Below are positions 46,689 through 56,160 of a stretch of 64,000 nucleotides of DNA, piece by piece (position 1 is the stretch's first letter; each line of letters opens with the position of its first letter). Source of the DNA: Chrysemys picta bellii (lineage: Eukaryota; Chordata; Testudines; Emydidae). The translations under genes were made by a program, and so were the position numbers. The stretch spans positions 3,224,001-3,288,000 of the forward strand of contig NC_088800.1 of assembly GCF_011386835.1 (NCBI RefSeq), read 5' to 3'. The notes under the pieces are model-generated. The model made no database searches. It was not told the DNA's origin and saw only the letters and a list, made by a program, of their open reading frames with translations.

Positions 46689-47588
46689 TCCAGAATTCAG
46701 CCCACCATCCTGCAAAAATCTTTCACAAATCAAGTAAATAAGTAGCAAAACTTTAAAACTTTAGGCTGGTCTTTTTTACTCTGTGACTGTACGTACTTAC
46801 CTTTTGTGGGTCTCTACCAACTCCCCGTGCAGAGATAAAGTACCCCCAAAAAGGGCCCGTCAGACCATAAAAATCCCACCGGGTTCTTTTCTAGTCAGGT
46901 TCTTATACCGTGGCCATCATTGTGGAATCAGAATCCCACATTTTGCTTTCAAACTAGTCTTCTTCAACCACGTGGATATCCTGTCTCCTGTAAATGACCC
47001 CCATGTTCCTTGAATATTTTAGCATAAAGTAACAGGTCATCTCAGGAGACTAACAGTATTTGAAAATTTAAGTCATCCAGGATATTATACATCAGTCACT
47101 GGAAGGTTGCTTGGGCATGACATAGACCCAAAGACATGCAAAGCGTATTCAAGGAGGCCAAAGAGTGATGAAAGCAGTTTTATGCTGATCATTTTTATTC
47201 ATAGAAACTTAGGGGCATTCGCTAGCCAAATCTAGTGTCAAGAAATATTTAGCCCCATGCAATACCTTTGGCAAACGCCTCACTCCCAGGGAAAGGAAAG
47301 GCATTGTGGCCCGTTTTAGCATTAAGCTTCTGATAATCCATGCACACAAACACAGATTCCCTAACCAAAATCATAGGGCAAGCAAAGTTCAGAGCGATCT
47401 TTCGTAACCTTATTCAAGGACTTTCCAGCACTGGTGAAAAGAAAATCTTCCATTTCAGAAGCCTCAACAGCTATGGGTAGGTGAGGTTTGACTCCATCAT
47501 AATTAGAGATGGGTCAAAACTGGAAAGCTGAGTCTAACCTCCTGTGAATTTCAGGAGTGGGGAGACCGGGTAGTTAAATGTCTCTGAG
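46689..47588. other. Unassigned sequence
   Basis: No gene or repeat recognised. Confidence 0.45.
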
Positions 47589-47879
47589 GGTACGTCTACA
47601 CTATCCGCTGGATCAGCAGGTAGTGATCGATCTATCGGGGATCGATTTATCGTGTCTAGTGTAGACGCGATAAAATCGATCCCCGATCGCTCTGCCGTCG
47701 ACTCCAGAACTCCACCGCGGCGAGAGGTGGAAGGAGTTGACAGGGGAGCAGCAGCGGTCGACTCACCGCCGTCCTCACAGCCAGGTAAATCGACCTAAGA
47801 TACTCCGACTTCAGCTACGCTATTCGTGTAGCTGAAGTTGCGTATCTTAGGTCGACCCCCCTCCCTAGTGTAGACAGCC
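47589..47879. mobile_element. Double-hairpin foldback DNA transposon, CpG-rich
   Basis: Termini share GTCTACACTA (47594-47603) and TAGTGTAGAC (47866-47875) as inverted repeats. Hairpin 1 pairs 47634-47652 with 47668-47687 (ATCGGGGATCGATTTATCG), with a single bulge. Hairpin 2 pairs 47790-47818 with 47827-47855 (TCGACCTAAGATAC at the base, TCAGCTAC near the loop) with few mismatches. It is dense in CpG and in ATCGAT/GTCGAC words, unlike its surroundings. No coding capacity. I recognise it as a dispersed reptile foldback family. The TSD is not clear. Confidence 0.85.
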
Positions 47880-48694
47880 TGAGTCTGAGCCTACTCCTGC
47901 AGTTTTAATTTTGGGCTCGGTCAAAACCAGAAGTGGTAATTTTTGGTTCAAGTTCAGATGCAGCTAAAATTTCTCTATAGCGCCTGCTATTGCAAGATTT
48001 CTACCCAAGGGGGGGGGAATCTCACGAGACCAGCTGATCTCACCAAATGTTCATCTTTGTGAGATTTCAGCACTGTTCAATCTAAACCCAAACCATGGCC
48101 TTGATTCACCCTGAAACTCGTACCTGACATTCTATCTTACACCTAGGTCCACATTCAAATGCCAGCTTCTTGGGCCACTCGCTAATGACAACCCTTCTCC
48201 TTGTGGAGACATTTCCCAATCAACTAGAAGATATTCCTGTCACCCCTGTACCTCCAGAGTACAATTTCAAATTGACACAGGAACAACACTGGAGCCAGAC
48301 CTGAATCCCAAACCCTCACTGTAATAAAGAGTGTAACATACCGCAATGCTAAAAGACTTCTCTCTAATGCCTGTCTCCAGTCACCTCACCTGGGTCAGGG
48401 GTCACCAAGTTAACACCTATGACTGGGGGGGGGGGTATCCCCTGACTCCACTGCATGCTGTTACACCTGTCACTAAAAATGGTCAACATTGTCCACATTT
48501 CAATTTCTTACCCATTTTTTCTTCAAATTCAATTTTTTTTTTTAAATTGATTGAAATTTTGATTGAACAGGTTCAGATTTTCCGATCTCCCTGGTCATTC
48601 TATAACAGATTTAAAAGTCACTATTCTCGAACAAAAAAACTTCAGAAACAGACTTCAAAGAGAAACAGCAGAACTCAGATTCATTTGCAAATGT
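47880..48694. other. Unassigned; AT-run scraps
   Basis: G-runs lie near 48010-48018 and 48425-48435. 48515-48570 is an AAATTG/TTTAAATT-rich stretch like the AT-run repeats. No gene recognised. Confidence 0.4.
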
Positions 48695-49040
48695 AACACC
48701 ATTAATCTGGGCTTGAATAGGGACTGGGAGTGGCTGGCTCATTACAGAAGCAGCTTTGCCTCTCCTGGAATTGACACCTCCTCATCTCTTATTGGGAGTG
48801 GACCACATCCACCCTGATTGAATTGGCCCTGTCAGCACTGGTTCTCCACTTGTCAGGTAACTCCCTGCTCTTCATGTGTCAGTATATAATGCCTGCATCT
48901 GTAACTTTCACTCCATGCATCTGAAGAAGTGGGGTTTTTACCCACGAAAGCTTATGCCCAAATAAATCTTAGTCTTTAAGGTGCCACCGGCCTCCTTGTT
49001 GTTTTTGCGGATACAGACTAACACAGTTACCCCCTGATTC
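48695..49040 (+). mobile_element. Penelope-like element tail, family 1 relative
   Basis: It parallels 35791-36163: 'gactgggagtggctggctca', a middle part with 'ctgattgaattggccctgtc', 'cagtatataatgcctgcatc', then the hammerhead-like block at 48921-48959, 'agtctttaaggtgccaccgg', 'gtttttgcggatacagacta' and 'acacagttaccccctgat'. The block reads CTGAAGA, extra A, stem GTGGG/CCCAC around a 7-nt loop, GAAA. The position equivalent to the U before the cleavage site is C (48958), so self-cleavage is unlikely. Confidence 0.7.
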
Positions 49041-49814
49041 TTGACATATGCTTCTCTGACACCCTTCCTTAGAAGGTGGCAGTCCCTTAAATTCAGCTCA
49101 CCGCCAAAATATACCTTGTGGTTGTCTGCCATTTCCTGAAGCACAGCGGGGCACAAACACTCACGGAGTGAAATTAGGCCCCTCTGAAGTTAAAGGGAGT
49201 TTTGCAACTGACGTCAACAGGGCCAGGATTTCACCCCTAGTCACAAGGGCTCCGTTGCTTAAGGTGCCATGTTGCAAATACCTAGCAGTTATCTGGAACA
49301 TTACAATTTAGAAGTGCTGGATGAACATTAACTAATTAATCTCACATCTGTTATGCAACCCATGTAGGATCACATTTTACAACACCGCATCTAGCTTGGC
49401 GAAACAAGCTTTGACACGGAGTCAGTGTAAACCTATTCCCATAAGAAACGACACGTGGGGAGGGAAAAAAGTCACTGAACCACATAAGCGTCACAGCTCT
49501 TGGAGTGTCAGTCCAAAAAGTGTCTCTCTCAGCCGCTGGCAGAGTAGCGACATTCAAAAACAAGTTGAGTCATAGTTGCAGCTTGTCCTTTTACGCAAGC
49601 TTCACACCAGCCAGCTTATTATCAAAGCTCCAGGAACAAATCAATGTGTGGCTTACTTCCCAAGGCCTTTCCTCCTAACCAGCATTGTCACAACAGTGCC
49701 GACGGGCCTGTTCTCACAGGTGCTGTGTTTGACAGCATCTGAACCCGCTGAGGCTGGATTTTCTCATGACCAAAGACAGTATTAAGCCTCTTCCCACCAC
49801 AGACATCCACTTCG
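49041..49814. other. Unassigned; contains a small foldback motif
   Basis: 49165-49238 has inverted ends ('ggagtgaaattaggccc' and 'ggccaggatttcacccct'), like the foldback at 37668. Otherwise nothing recognised. Confidence 0.4.
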
Positions 49815-50385
49815 GGACCTAGGACTGGAAAGGACCACCTGGATCCATCAAGTCCAGTTCCCTGCTTTCACAGGCAACCCCGTTACATAACCCAGTTCAT
49901 CAACTCATCGAGCTCAGTCTTAGCATAAGTTAGGTAGTTTGCCCCAACTCCTCCCACTGGGATGCTGCTCTGCTCCGGAACCTCAATCCTCCAATGGTCA
50001 GATACCTTCTTCTAATTTCTAGCCTAAATTTATCCCCATTTGTTCCTGTGCCAACACTGTCCTTTAGCTCCAACAGTTCTTCCCCACTAAGAGAGCTTGG
50101 CTTGTTTAGCCTAGCAACACACCGGCTGAGGGGGGGGGATCTGGTGTTCACCCCCCCCATAAAGTGTTCATAGAGAGCAACCAGAGCCGGTGTGTTGCTA
50201 GACTAAACAAGCCAAGCTCTCTTAGTCTTCTTTCGTAAGACAGGCCCTCCATGCCTCTGATCACCCTAGTAGCTCTTCTCTGCAACTGTTCCAGCTTGAA
50301 TTCATCTCTCTTGAACATGGATGACCATAATTGGACACACTATTCCAGATGAGGTCTGACCAATTGCTTTAGTTGAGTTTACTTC
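49815..50385 (-). mobile_element. CR1 LINE fragment with internal inverted duplication
   Basis: The left part is a reversed CR1 3' end ('aggactggaaaggaccacct', 'ggatccatcaagtccagttc'). Its minus strand encodes a FRLEIRRRYLTIGGL-like ORF2 end. At 50087-50127 a 41-bp stretch is present that reappears inverted at 50185-50225 with one mismatch. The first copy lies in CR1-sense orientation on the plus strand, and the second resumes the minus orientation. After it the CR1 continues ('tcttctttcgtaagacaggc' ... 'ggacacactattccagatga') to about 50385. Confidence 0.8.
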
Positions 50386-50706
50386 AGTTGCTCAGTAATG
50401 ATAAAGCTTCTTAAAATTCAGTAGGAAATGCATTCCACCCCAGCACAAACCAGGACATAACACTGATGGATCTTGACATCAAAGAAGCCATTCAAGTGGT
50501 GAGTATGTTATAGATCTATAGGCCAAAGGCAGCTGATGGTCTCCCTGGAGATTAGACACGCCATGATATCAAAAGTGCAACTTACAAATGCAGAATTATT
50601 TTTATTTTTACATAACTGCGCTCAAAAACAAAACAATATAAATCTTTAGGAGCCTACAAGTTCACTTAGTCCTACTTCTTGTTCAGCCAACTGCTAAGAC
50701 AAACAG

Positions 50707-50766
50707 AGATAATGTTGCCCCCTTTTTATTTACAATCTTATCTAAAAGTGAGAACAGGCGTTCGCA
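50707..50766 (-). pseudogene. hAT transposase C-terminal remnant
   Basis: The 60 nt read on the minus strand give CERLFSLLDKIVNKKGATLS, matching the hAT dimerisation-region pattern CERxFSxxGxIVxxKRxxL. The G and the KR of the pattern are changed, and flanking codons are shifted or stopped. No catalytic part is present. Confidence 0.7.
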
Positions 50767-50836
50767 TGGTATCGGCATTGCTGCCAGATATGCTAAACGT
50801 TTGTATGCCCCTTCATGCTTCAACCACCATTCCAGA

Positions 50837-51390
50837 GAATCATAGAATATCAGGGTTGGAAGGGACCTCAGGAGGTATCTAGTCCAACTCCCTGCTCAAA
50901 GCAGGACCAATCCCCAACTAAATCATCCCAGCCAGGACTTTGTCAAGCCTGACCTTAAAAACCTCTAAGGAAGGAGATTCCACCACCTCCCTAGGTAACC
51001 CATTCCAGTGCTTCACCACCCTCCTAGTGAAAAAGTTTTCCCTAATATCTAACCTAAACCTCCCCCACTGCAACTTGAGACCATTGCTCCTTGTTCTGTC
51101 ATCTGGTACCACTGAGAACAGTCTAGATCCATCCTCTTTGGAACCCCCTTTCAGGTAGTTGAAAGCAGCTATCAAATCTCCCCTCATTCTTCTCTTCTGC
51201 AGACTAAACAATCCCAGGTCCCTCAGCCTCTTCTCATAAGTCATGTGCTCCAGCCCCCTAATCATTTTTGTTGCCCTCCGCTGGACTCTTTACAATTTTT
51301 CCACATCCTTCTTGTAGTGTGGGGCCCAAAACTGGACATAGTACTCCAGATGAGGCCTCACCAATGTTGAATAGAGGGGAATGATCATGC
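50837..51390 (-). mobile_element. CR1 LINE, young 5'-truncated copy nested in a hAT
   Basis: It begins at 'aatcatagaatatcagggtt' (reversed 3' terminus with octamer repeats) and runs through an intact-looking ORF2 end to 'caatgttgaatagaggggaa' near 51380. It interrupts the hAT element at 50571-51522, so it is younger. The join to the hAT shares CATG-type microhomology. Confidence 0.9.
50918..51295 (-). pseudogene. CR1 ORF2 C-terminal fragment, frame intact to its stop
   Basis: The minus-strand translation contains [74 protein letters not shown] and [11 protein letters not shown] before the stop at 50918-50920. This is the complete CR1 ORF2 tail, in frame for over 115 codons, whereas the copy at 24530-24891 is frameshifted. 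The endonuclease and RT domains are missing because of 5' truncation. Confidence 0.9.
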
Positions 51391-51522
51391 TTCCATGATG
51401 AATTTAAATTTGGTATTCTATTATTGTTTAACAGTGCAATTAAACCAGATTAATTGCGGCAAATTTTTTTAAATCTCTCAATTAATTGTGATTTTTTTTT
51501 TAAATCGTTTGACAGCCCTAAT

Positions 51523-52393
51523 TTCTACCATGGCAGTTGCTGAGGTGTTGAGAGCCTTACACTTCTACAGCGTTCTAGCTGGAGTTGTATAGTTCTGATG
51601 TTGAGGCTGTCGCGATGTACAGACAGTTGTGCCAGATTTTGCAGCCCTAAAAGGAGTCCGTGCATGCCACCGCGCTGGACAGCACTAACAAGTGCTTCTT
51701 AGTACAGCAACCTAAACAAAACACAAGAGAGACTTTGAATGGGAGAAGGAGGTTTCTGCCATGGTGCACCTGGAGTTTTTAAATGCTACCGTAAATCTGA
51801 AAGAAGAAATATGCGGGGCCTTCGATTCTGTCTCAGTCCCCTAACGTTAAAAGAGAGAAGCTACATTTTCAGAACATGAGCAGAACACGCTATAAACTCA
51901 GACCTTTCTTGTGTATTCAAATGGGGGGGGGGGGGTCTAGTTTTACCAGAGAGACTTCCTGATCTTTACAAAATGTTTGAGTCCACCCTCCTGCCCTCCC
52001 TCTGCTGCGTTACACACAGCATACAGTCCTAGCTCTCCCAGGGCCCCGGCCACGCACCCCTCCCAGGCTCATTGACCATTTTACTTCTTTCCATCCTTCC
52101 AGTCCTCTCCTCCTGAAGGGAGAACACACCCACCTCCCCAGCAGGGCACTGGGTTCGAGGAACTCAGACTTGCTGCCTTGCTAAACTGCTGCGGGGCAGT
52201 ATAGGGTGGAGCTGCCTGAGCTGGCCCCTGGGAGGTTGAAATGCAAGCACCAGGCTTAAGTGCAACCTGAACCTGTAAGAGCCAGATTATTTCCAAGCCC
52301 TGTGAACCAAACTGCAGGGCTCAACTCACAAACCTCCTCAAGAGTCAACCCCTGCCGGGTTCATTCACCCTTCTCCTCTCTCACATGAGATTC
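51523..52393. other. Unassigned sequence
   Basis: A G-run of about 12 lies at 51924-51936. No gene recognised. Confidence 0.45.
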
Positions 52394-52405
52394 CTGTTAT
52401 TTCCT

Positions 52406-52600
52406 CAAAAAGAACAGGAGTACTTGTGGCACCTTAGAGACTAACAGATTTATTAGAGCATAAGCTTTCGTGGGCTACAGCCCACTTCTTCGGATGCATC
52501 CACGAAAGCTTATGCTCTAATAAATTTGTTAGTCTCTAAGGTGCACAAATACTCCTGTTCTTTTTGTGGATACAGACTAACATGGCTGCTACTCTGAAAG
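52406..52600. mobile_element. Head-to-head Penelope-like insertion with 12-bp TSD
   Basis: Two family-1 PLE tails face away from a common centre. The left one (52406-52497) is in minus orientation and holds a hammerhead-like block reading CCGAAGA on its own strand. The right one (52498-52600) is in plus orientation, starts inside the block ('ccacgaaagcttatgctcta') and ends 'gctgctactctgaaa'. The insertion is flanked by an exact duplication CTGTTATTTCCT (52394-52405 and 52601-52612). The hammerhead core has U4 changed to C in the left copy and is truncated in the right one. Confidence 0.85.
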
Positions 52601-52612
52601 CTGTTATTTCCT

Positions 52613-53900
52613 GTTACTGGATGGACCAGAACTGTGGCTAGAAATGCCCCCTGGTGCTGCTGGTTCCAGGAAGAACCAGAAAGTACAGGGATGCCCGGAA
52701 GGGAAAGACTTTGGGGTGTTGGGAGAATTCTCAGGCCTCTTCCGAATCTCAAAACACATTCCATTCAGCTTCTGGCCAGTGTTTGGGGTTGGTTCTCATT
52801 CCAGCCGAGCTGGTTCACTCCTCTTTGTTTCCTCAATCAATAATTGTTACTGACCCACTGTGAACATGTATATCAGTTACTCTCAGCCTCAGAAATCAAC
52901 CCTTCCCCTTTATCTCCTTCCGTCCAACCCTGTTACCGGTGCTGGTCAGCATCTTCCACATGTGGTACTGGGATTCTAGAGAATTATCATGCTACATGGG
53001 CCTGGGCTTTAAGGCAGCCCAAATCGAGCGTGTGGTGTCCCTCCAGCCATTACAGCCCTTGTACATCGGATATGGTCTGACTTCAAGCCAACCAAAAAAT
53101 CCTGCCTGAAGCACAAGTTCTTTCAGCCTGGAGGCCAAGTGACTGGCAAGTGAATGCAAAATGCATTTTGCTGCATTTAAAAGTGTTTTTCATCTATCCA
53201 GGGCATTGATTAGTCTGAAGTTCAAGACTGCGAGTTACGCAGTTACTTGCAAACACTTTATATGGCACCGCTTGAAAAGGAGACAGTTCATTTCAGACCT
53301 CGAAGTCCAAAATCTTGCAACTCAATGAGCCCTTAATATGTTAATCAGCTACAAATGTCTATGCAACAGCCAGGCTGTATTGGGCACAACACTCACTAAC
53401 ATAGCACTAGCGCCATCTACTGTTTGCTTCACATCTGCAGCTAATGGCTACTTCAACTAGAAGATCTGCCAGGATTCTAGAATAGTTTGGGCTTCTTAAA
53501 AGGAGGCTTCATAGGTTTTTAATTTGTACGTAGGCACTAGGCCCTTCTGGCAAACGTATAGAGAACTTGAACAAATACCTTATTAATACATCAGTTATTG
53601 ACACCTCTATTATTCAACGCTTTCCATGCTCTTTAAACTAGATTAATTAACCTTCCTAACACTTCTGCGAGTATCTCGTTACTTAAAAGAGCCTAGCAGT
53701 AAAATTCTGTTCTGTCCAGCGCTTCTATCAGTGTTTTATTTTATTACTGAAAAACCAAAAGCTTTTTTTGGTTTTTAACACAGGCCCATTAATCAAACCA
53801 ACCTCTAGCACCATCTCCATGAGTTTTCCGACAATCCTATCTCCCCGAATGGTTACCAAAGTTGGAACAACAGGTTAATATTTTAAAAAACAGCAGGACA
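52613..53900. other. Unassigned sequence
   Basis: No gene or repeat recognised. Three overlapping frames at 52634-52863 all read the same GC-balanced stretch and are likely chance. Confidence 0.4.
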
Positions 53901-53964
53901 GATTCTGATCTCAGTTACAGCCAGTTAATCCAGATTTACACCAATCTCAGTGAGATCAGAATCC
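53901..53964. mobile_element. Tiny foldback element (64 bp)
   Basis: 'gattctgatctcagttacag' at the left and 'gtgagatcagaatc' at the right (to 53963) pair as inverted ends, and the middle 'ttaatccagatttacacc' is typical of this short reptile/bird foldback family. Confidence 0.55.
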
Positions 53965-54120
53965 AACCTCTTCATGCTTCTATAAACAATACGCAAAGGG
54001 GTCTAGCTTCCCCTCGATGTGCATCGTGGGAGTCACATGTGGGAAAAGAGACCTAAATTATGGAAATAAAAAGTGGAATAGAGGTATTCATACCCTCTTC
54101 GTTAAACTAGTGGAAGAAGC

Positions 54121-54362
54121 GCGGCCTAATGGAGAGGGTGCTGGGACACAGGAGGCCTGGGTTTTTTTGCCACCAACCTGTCATATGACCTTGGGTACGT
54201 CTCTGTGCTTCTGGTTCCCCATCCACCCACCCTATGTGTGTCCTGTCTAATTAAACTGTTAAGCTGGTCAAGGCAGCCACTGTCGTCACTAAATATTTTC
54301 ACAGCACCCTGATCATGGCGATGGGCTCTAGGGACTACTCTAATAGATATAAATAATAAAAC
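54121..54362 (+). repeat. CORE-SINE, near full length
   Basis: Head 'ggcctaatggagagggtgct', then 'aggaggcctgggttttttt', core 'atgaccttgggtacgtctct', and tail 'cacagcaccctgatcatggc' ending 'gatataaataataaaac'. Same family as 36906-37165. Confidence 0.7.
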
Positions 54363-54639
54363 AAATGTCATTCCTTAAGGTGAATTCAGCATCACTGGGA
54401 GCCACCCGTATTTACTTCATTATGGGGAAAGCTATGTCATTTGGGGGTCCAGAAATTAACATCGCTTTTAAAAAACTGTTGAACATCAGATTTCAGACAG
54501 AACCTCATGCATTTCTGAACCATGTGATTAGGGTTAGAAATCTGGGGAACACCAGAGCTATTTAAATGCAGCATTCACTGGAGTTAGATCAGCGATGGCT
54601 TTAGCCCAGCACGAGGATGCCCATTATTCAGGCTAGTAC

Positions 54640-55040
54640 TGCGTGAATTTTCTTGGACAAAACTTTTTTCTGATGAAAAATACAGATTCAAGGTCAACCA
54701 AAACATTTCTCAAATTGTTTCAAATTCATCAAACTGTTCTGGTAAAAAAACAAACCGAAGAAAAAATTTTTTAAATGAAATGTTTTGTTTTGAAACATTT
54801 CAATTTTTTATTCAAAATGACTTTTTGTTTTGAATTTTACATCACTTTTATTTTAAAAGGTTTAAAAAAAAAAAGACCTGAAAACCGAAAGGAAAAACAT
54901 AAAATGATTTCTTTTTCAAGTTTTTCAGTTTACTGAAAAATTCAAAATATTTTCCATTTCGGATTAACATGAAACTTTTTTTTTTTTTAATGCTCGATTC
55001 AGCCACTGAACTGAAAAAATCTGTTCTTTGCACAGCTCTG
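54640..55040. repeat. A/T-run foldback-like dispersed repeat
   Basis: About 400 bp of alternating A- and T-runs with TTTCAAA/TTTGAAA-type palindromic words ('gttttgttttgaaacatttc'), ending 'ctttgcacagctctg'. It is the longest example of the type seen at 12396, 19140 and 34921. Reading frames inside it are low-complexity. Confidence 0.45.
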
Positions 55041-56045
55041 TTCAGGACTGTGAGGTCTGCACCCTCTGCACACTGTGGAAAGTCAATCCTGCCGTAAGAT
55101 TCTGGAGGTGGGATTGAGAGAAGACAAACAGAAACTTGGGAGGAGGAAGAGAACACAGGTGGTGGATCTGGGGATAATGCTTAAGGAATAACTCTTGGGT
55201 GAGTAAGGGTTACACAGCTTGATTTCCTGTTCTTTCTAATTAGATGCAGTGATTGGGGTGTCATTTGTATTATCTACATTGCTATTTCCTCTTCATGTCA
55301 GGCAACAACCCTCTCTGCTGTATCAGTCATTTTCCCATGCAGAAAGGATCCTTTCACTACCATTATCTAATATTTAGCAGCACATTATAATCAACAAAAT
55401 GTTATAGATGAGAATACATATTGATTGTGGAGTCTTAGACTGTGTGCATTCAACATGAAAAAAGCTGTTATCTGTATAAAATATTGTTCTGTGCACCCGT
55501 TAGGCATTTCCTGCTCTGTCACAGTCTCCAATTAGACGCCTTTTCCTATTAAAATTACGGTTTGATACTCCCGAGTGATACTTACCTGCAAAGAGAGGCT
55601 TTTAAAATAATTGTGTCACTTATCAGAAAGATATATTTGGTTACCAAAAAGAAAAATGATGTGATCGTTATCTGTCCGTTATTCCTCTTCCACAACATGA
55701 TGAATTAAACATGAACAGCACTGCTACAGACTCTCTCCGTACAAGCACCAAAAGTGCGATACCGATACAAGACAAGCAGTAATGTCTTTCTTCGGGGGGC
55801 CATCTGTTCTACTAGCTTTAATACAGTCCAAACTACAATAGTTGTGCTCAAAGACATCCAATGCGTGAAAAACAAAATGGGCACCAGGGGAATGCCCAGT
55901 ATACACCCTCAGAGAGACAGAACAAGGTTCGACTATTAAATGATTGAAAGGGTTTGGTAAAAAGGACATTCTATTTACTTTGATAGCCCTCATCATTGTA
56001 GCATCCAAGCGTGTCGCACCCATTAACAAACACAACCACCTGCCA
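55041..56045. other. Unassigned sequence
   Basis: Complex, AT-rich and repeat-free to my eye between 55200 and 55700. No gene recognised. Confidence 0.4.
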
Positions 56046-56160
56046 GCTCTGTGAGGCTGGGAATAGTAGCATCCCCATTTTACAGGTGCAGAACTGAGAC
56101 AGAGAGCCATAGCCGAGGTTGCACAAGAAGTGCAGAGGCCAGAAACAAAGGCTTGTCTCT
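56046..56160 (-). repeat. CORE-SINE fragment, reverse orientation
   Basis: 'agcatccccattttacaggt' and 'gcagaactgagacagagagc' match the reversed MIR core. Diverged. Confidence 0.6.

Larger units (their letters stand above)
50571..51522 (-). mobile_element. hAT transposon remnant, split by a CR1
   Basis: The left piece (50571-50836) includes transposase-like coding on the minus strand (next entry). After the nested CR1 (50837-51390), 'cttccatgatgaatttaaat' and 'ggtattctattattgtttaa' continue to 'cgtttgacagcccta', a terminus whose reverse complement starts TAGGGCTGTC. Between them lies an ATTAATTG-rich region typical of this family's ends. The outer left terminus is missing. Confidence 0.7.

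Noticed and set aside
52462..52515. Active hammerhead in the head-to-head PLE
   Set aside because: The left copy has CCGAAGA in place of CUGANGA, and the right copy lacks the 5' half of the core.
54848..55156. Lys/Phe-rich 102-codon protein
   Set aside because: It is the translation of A- and T-runs in a low-complexity repeat.
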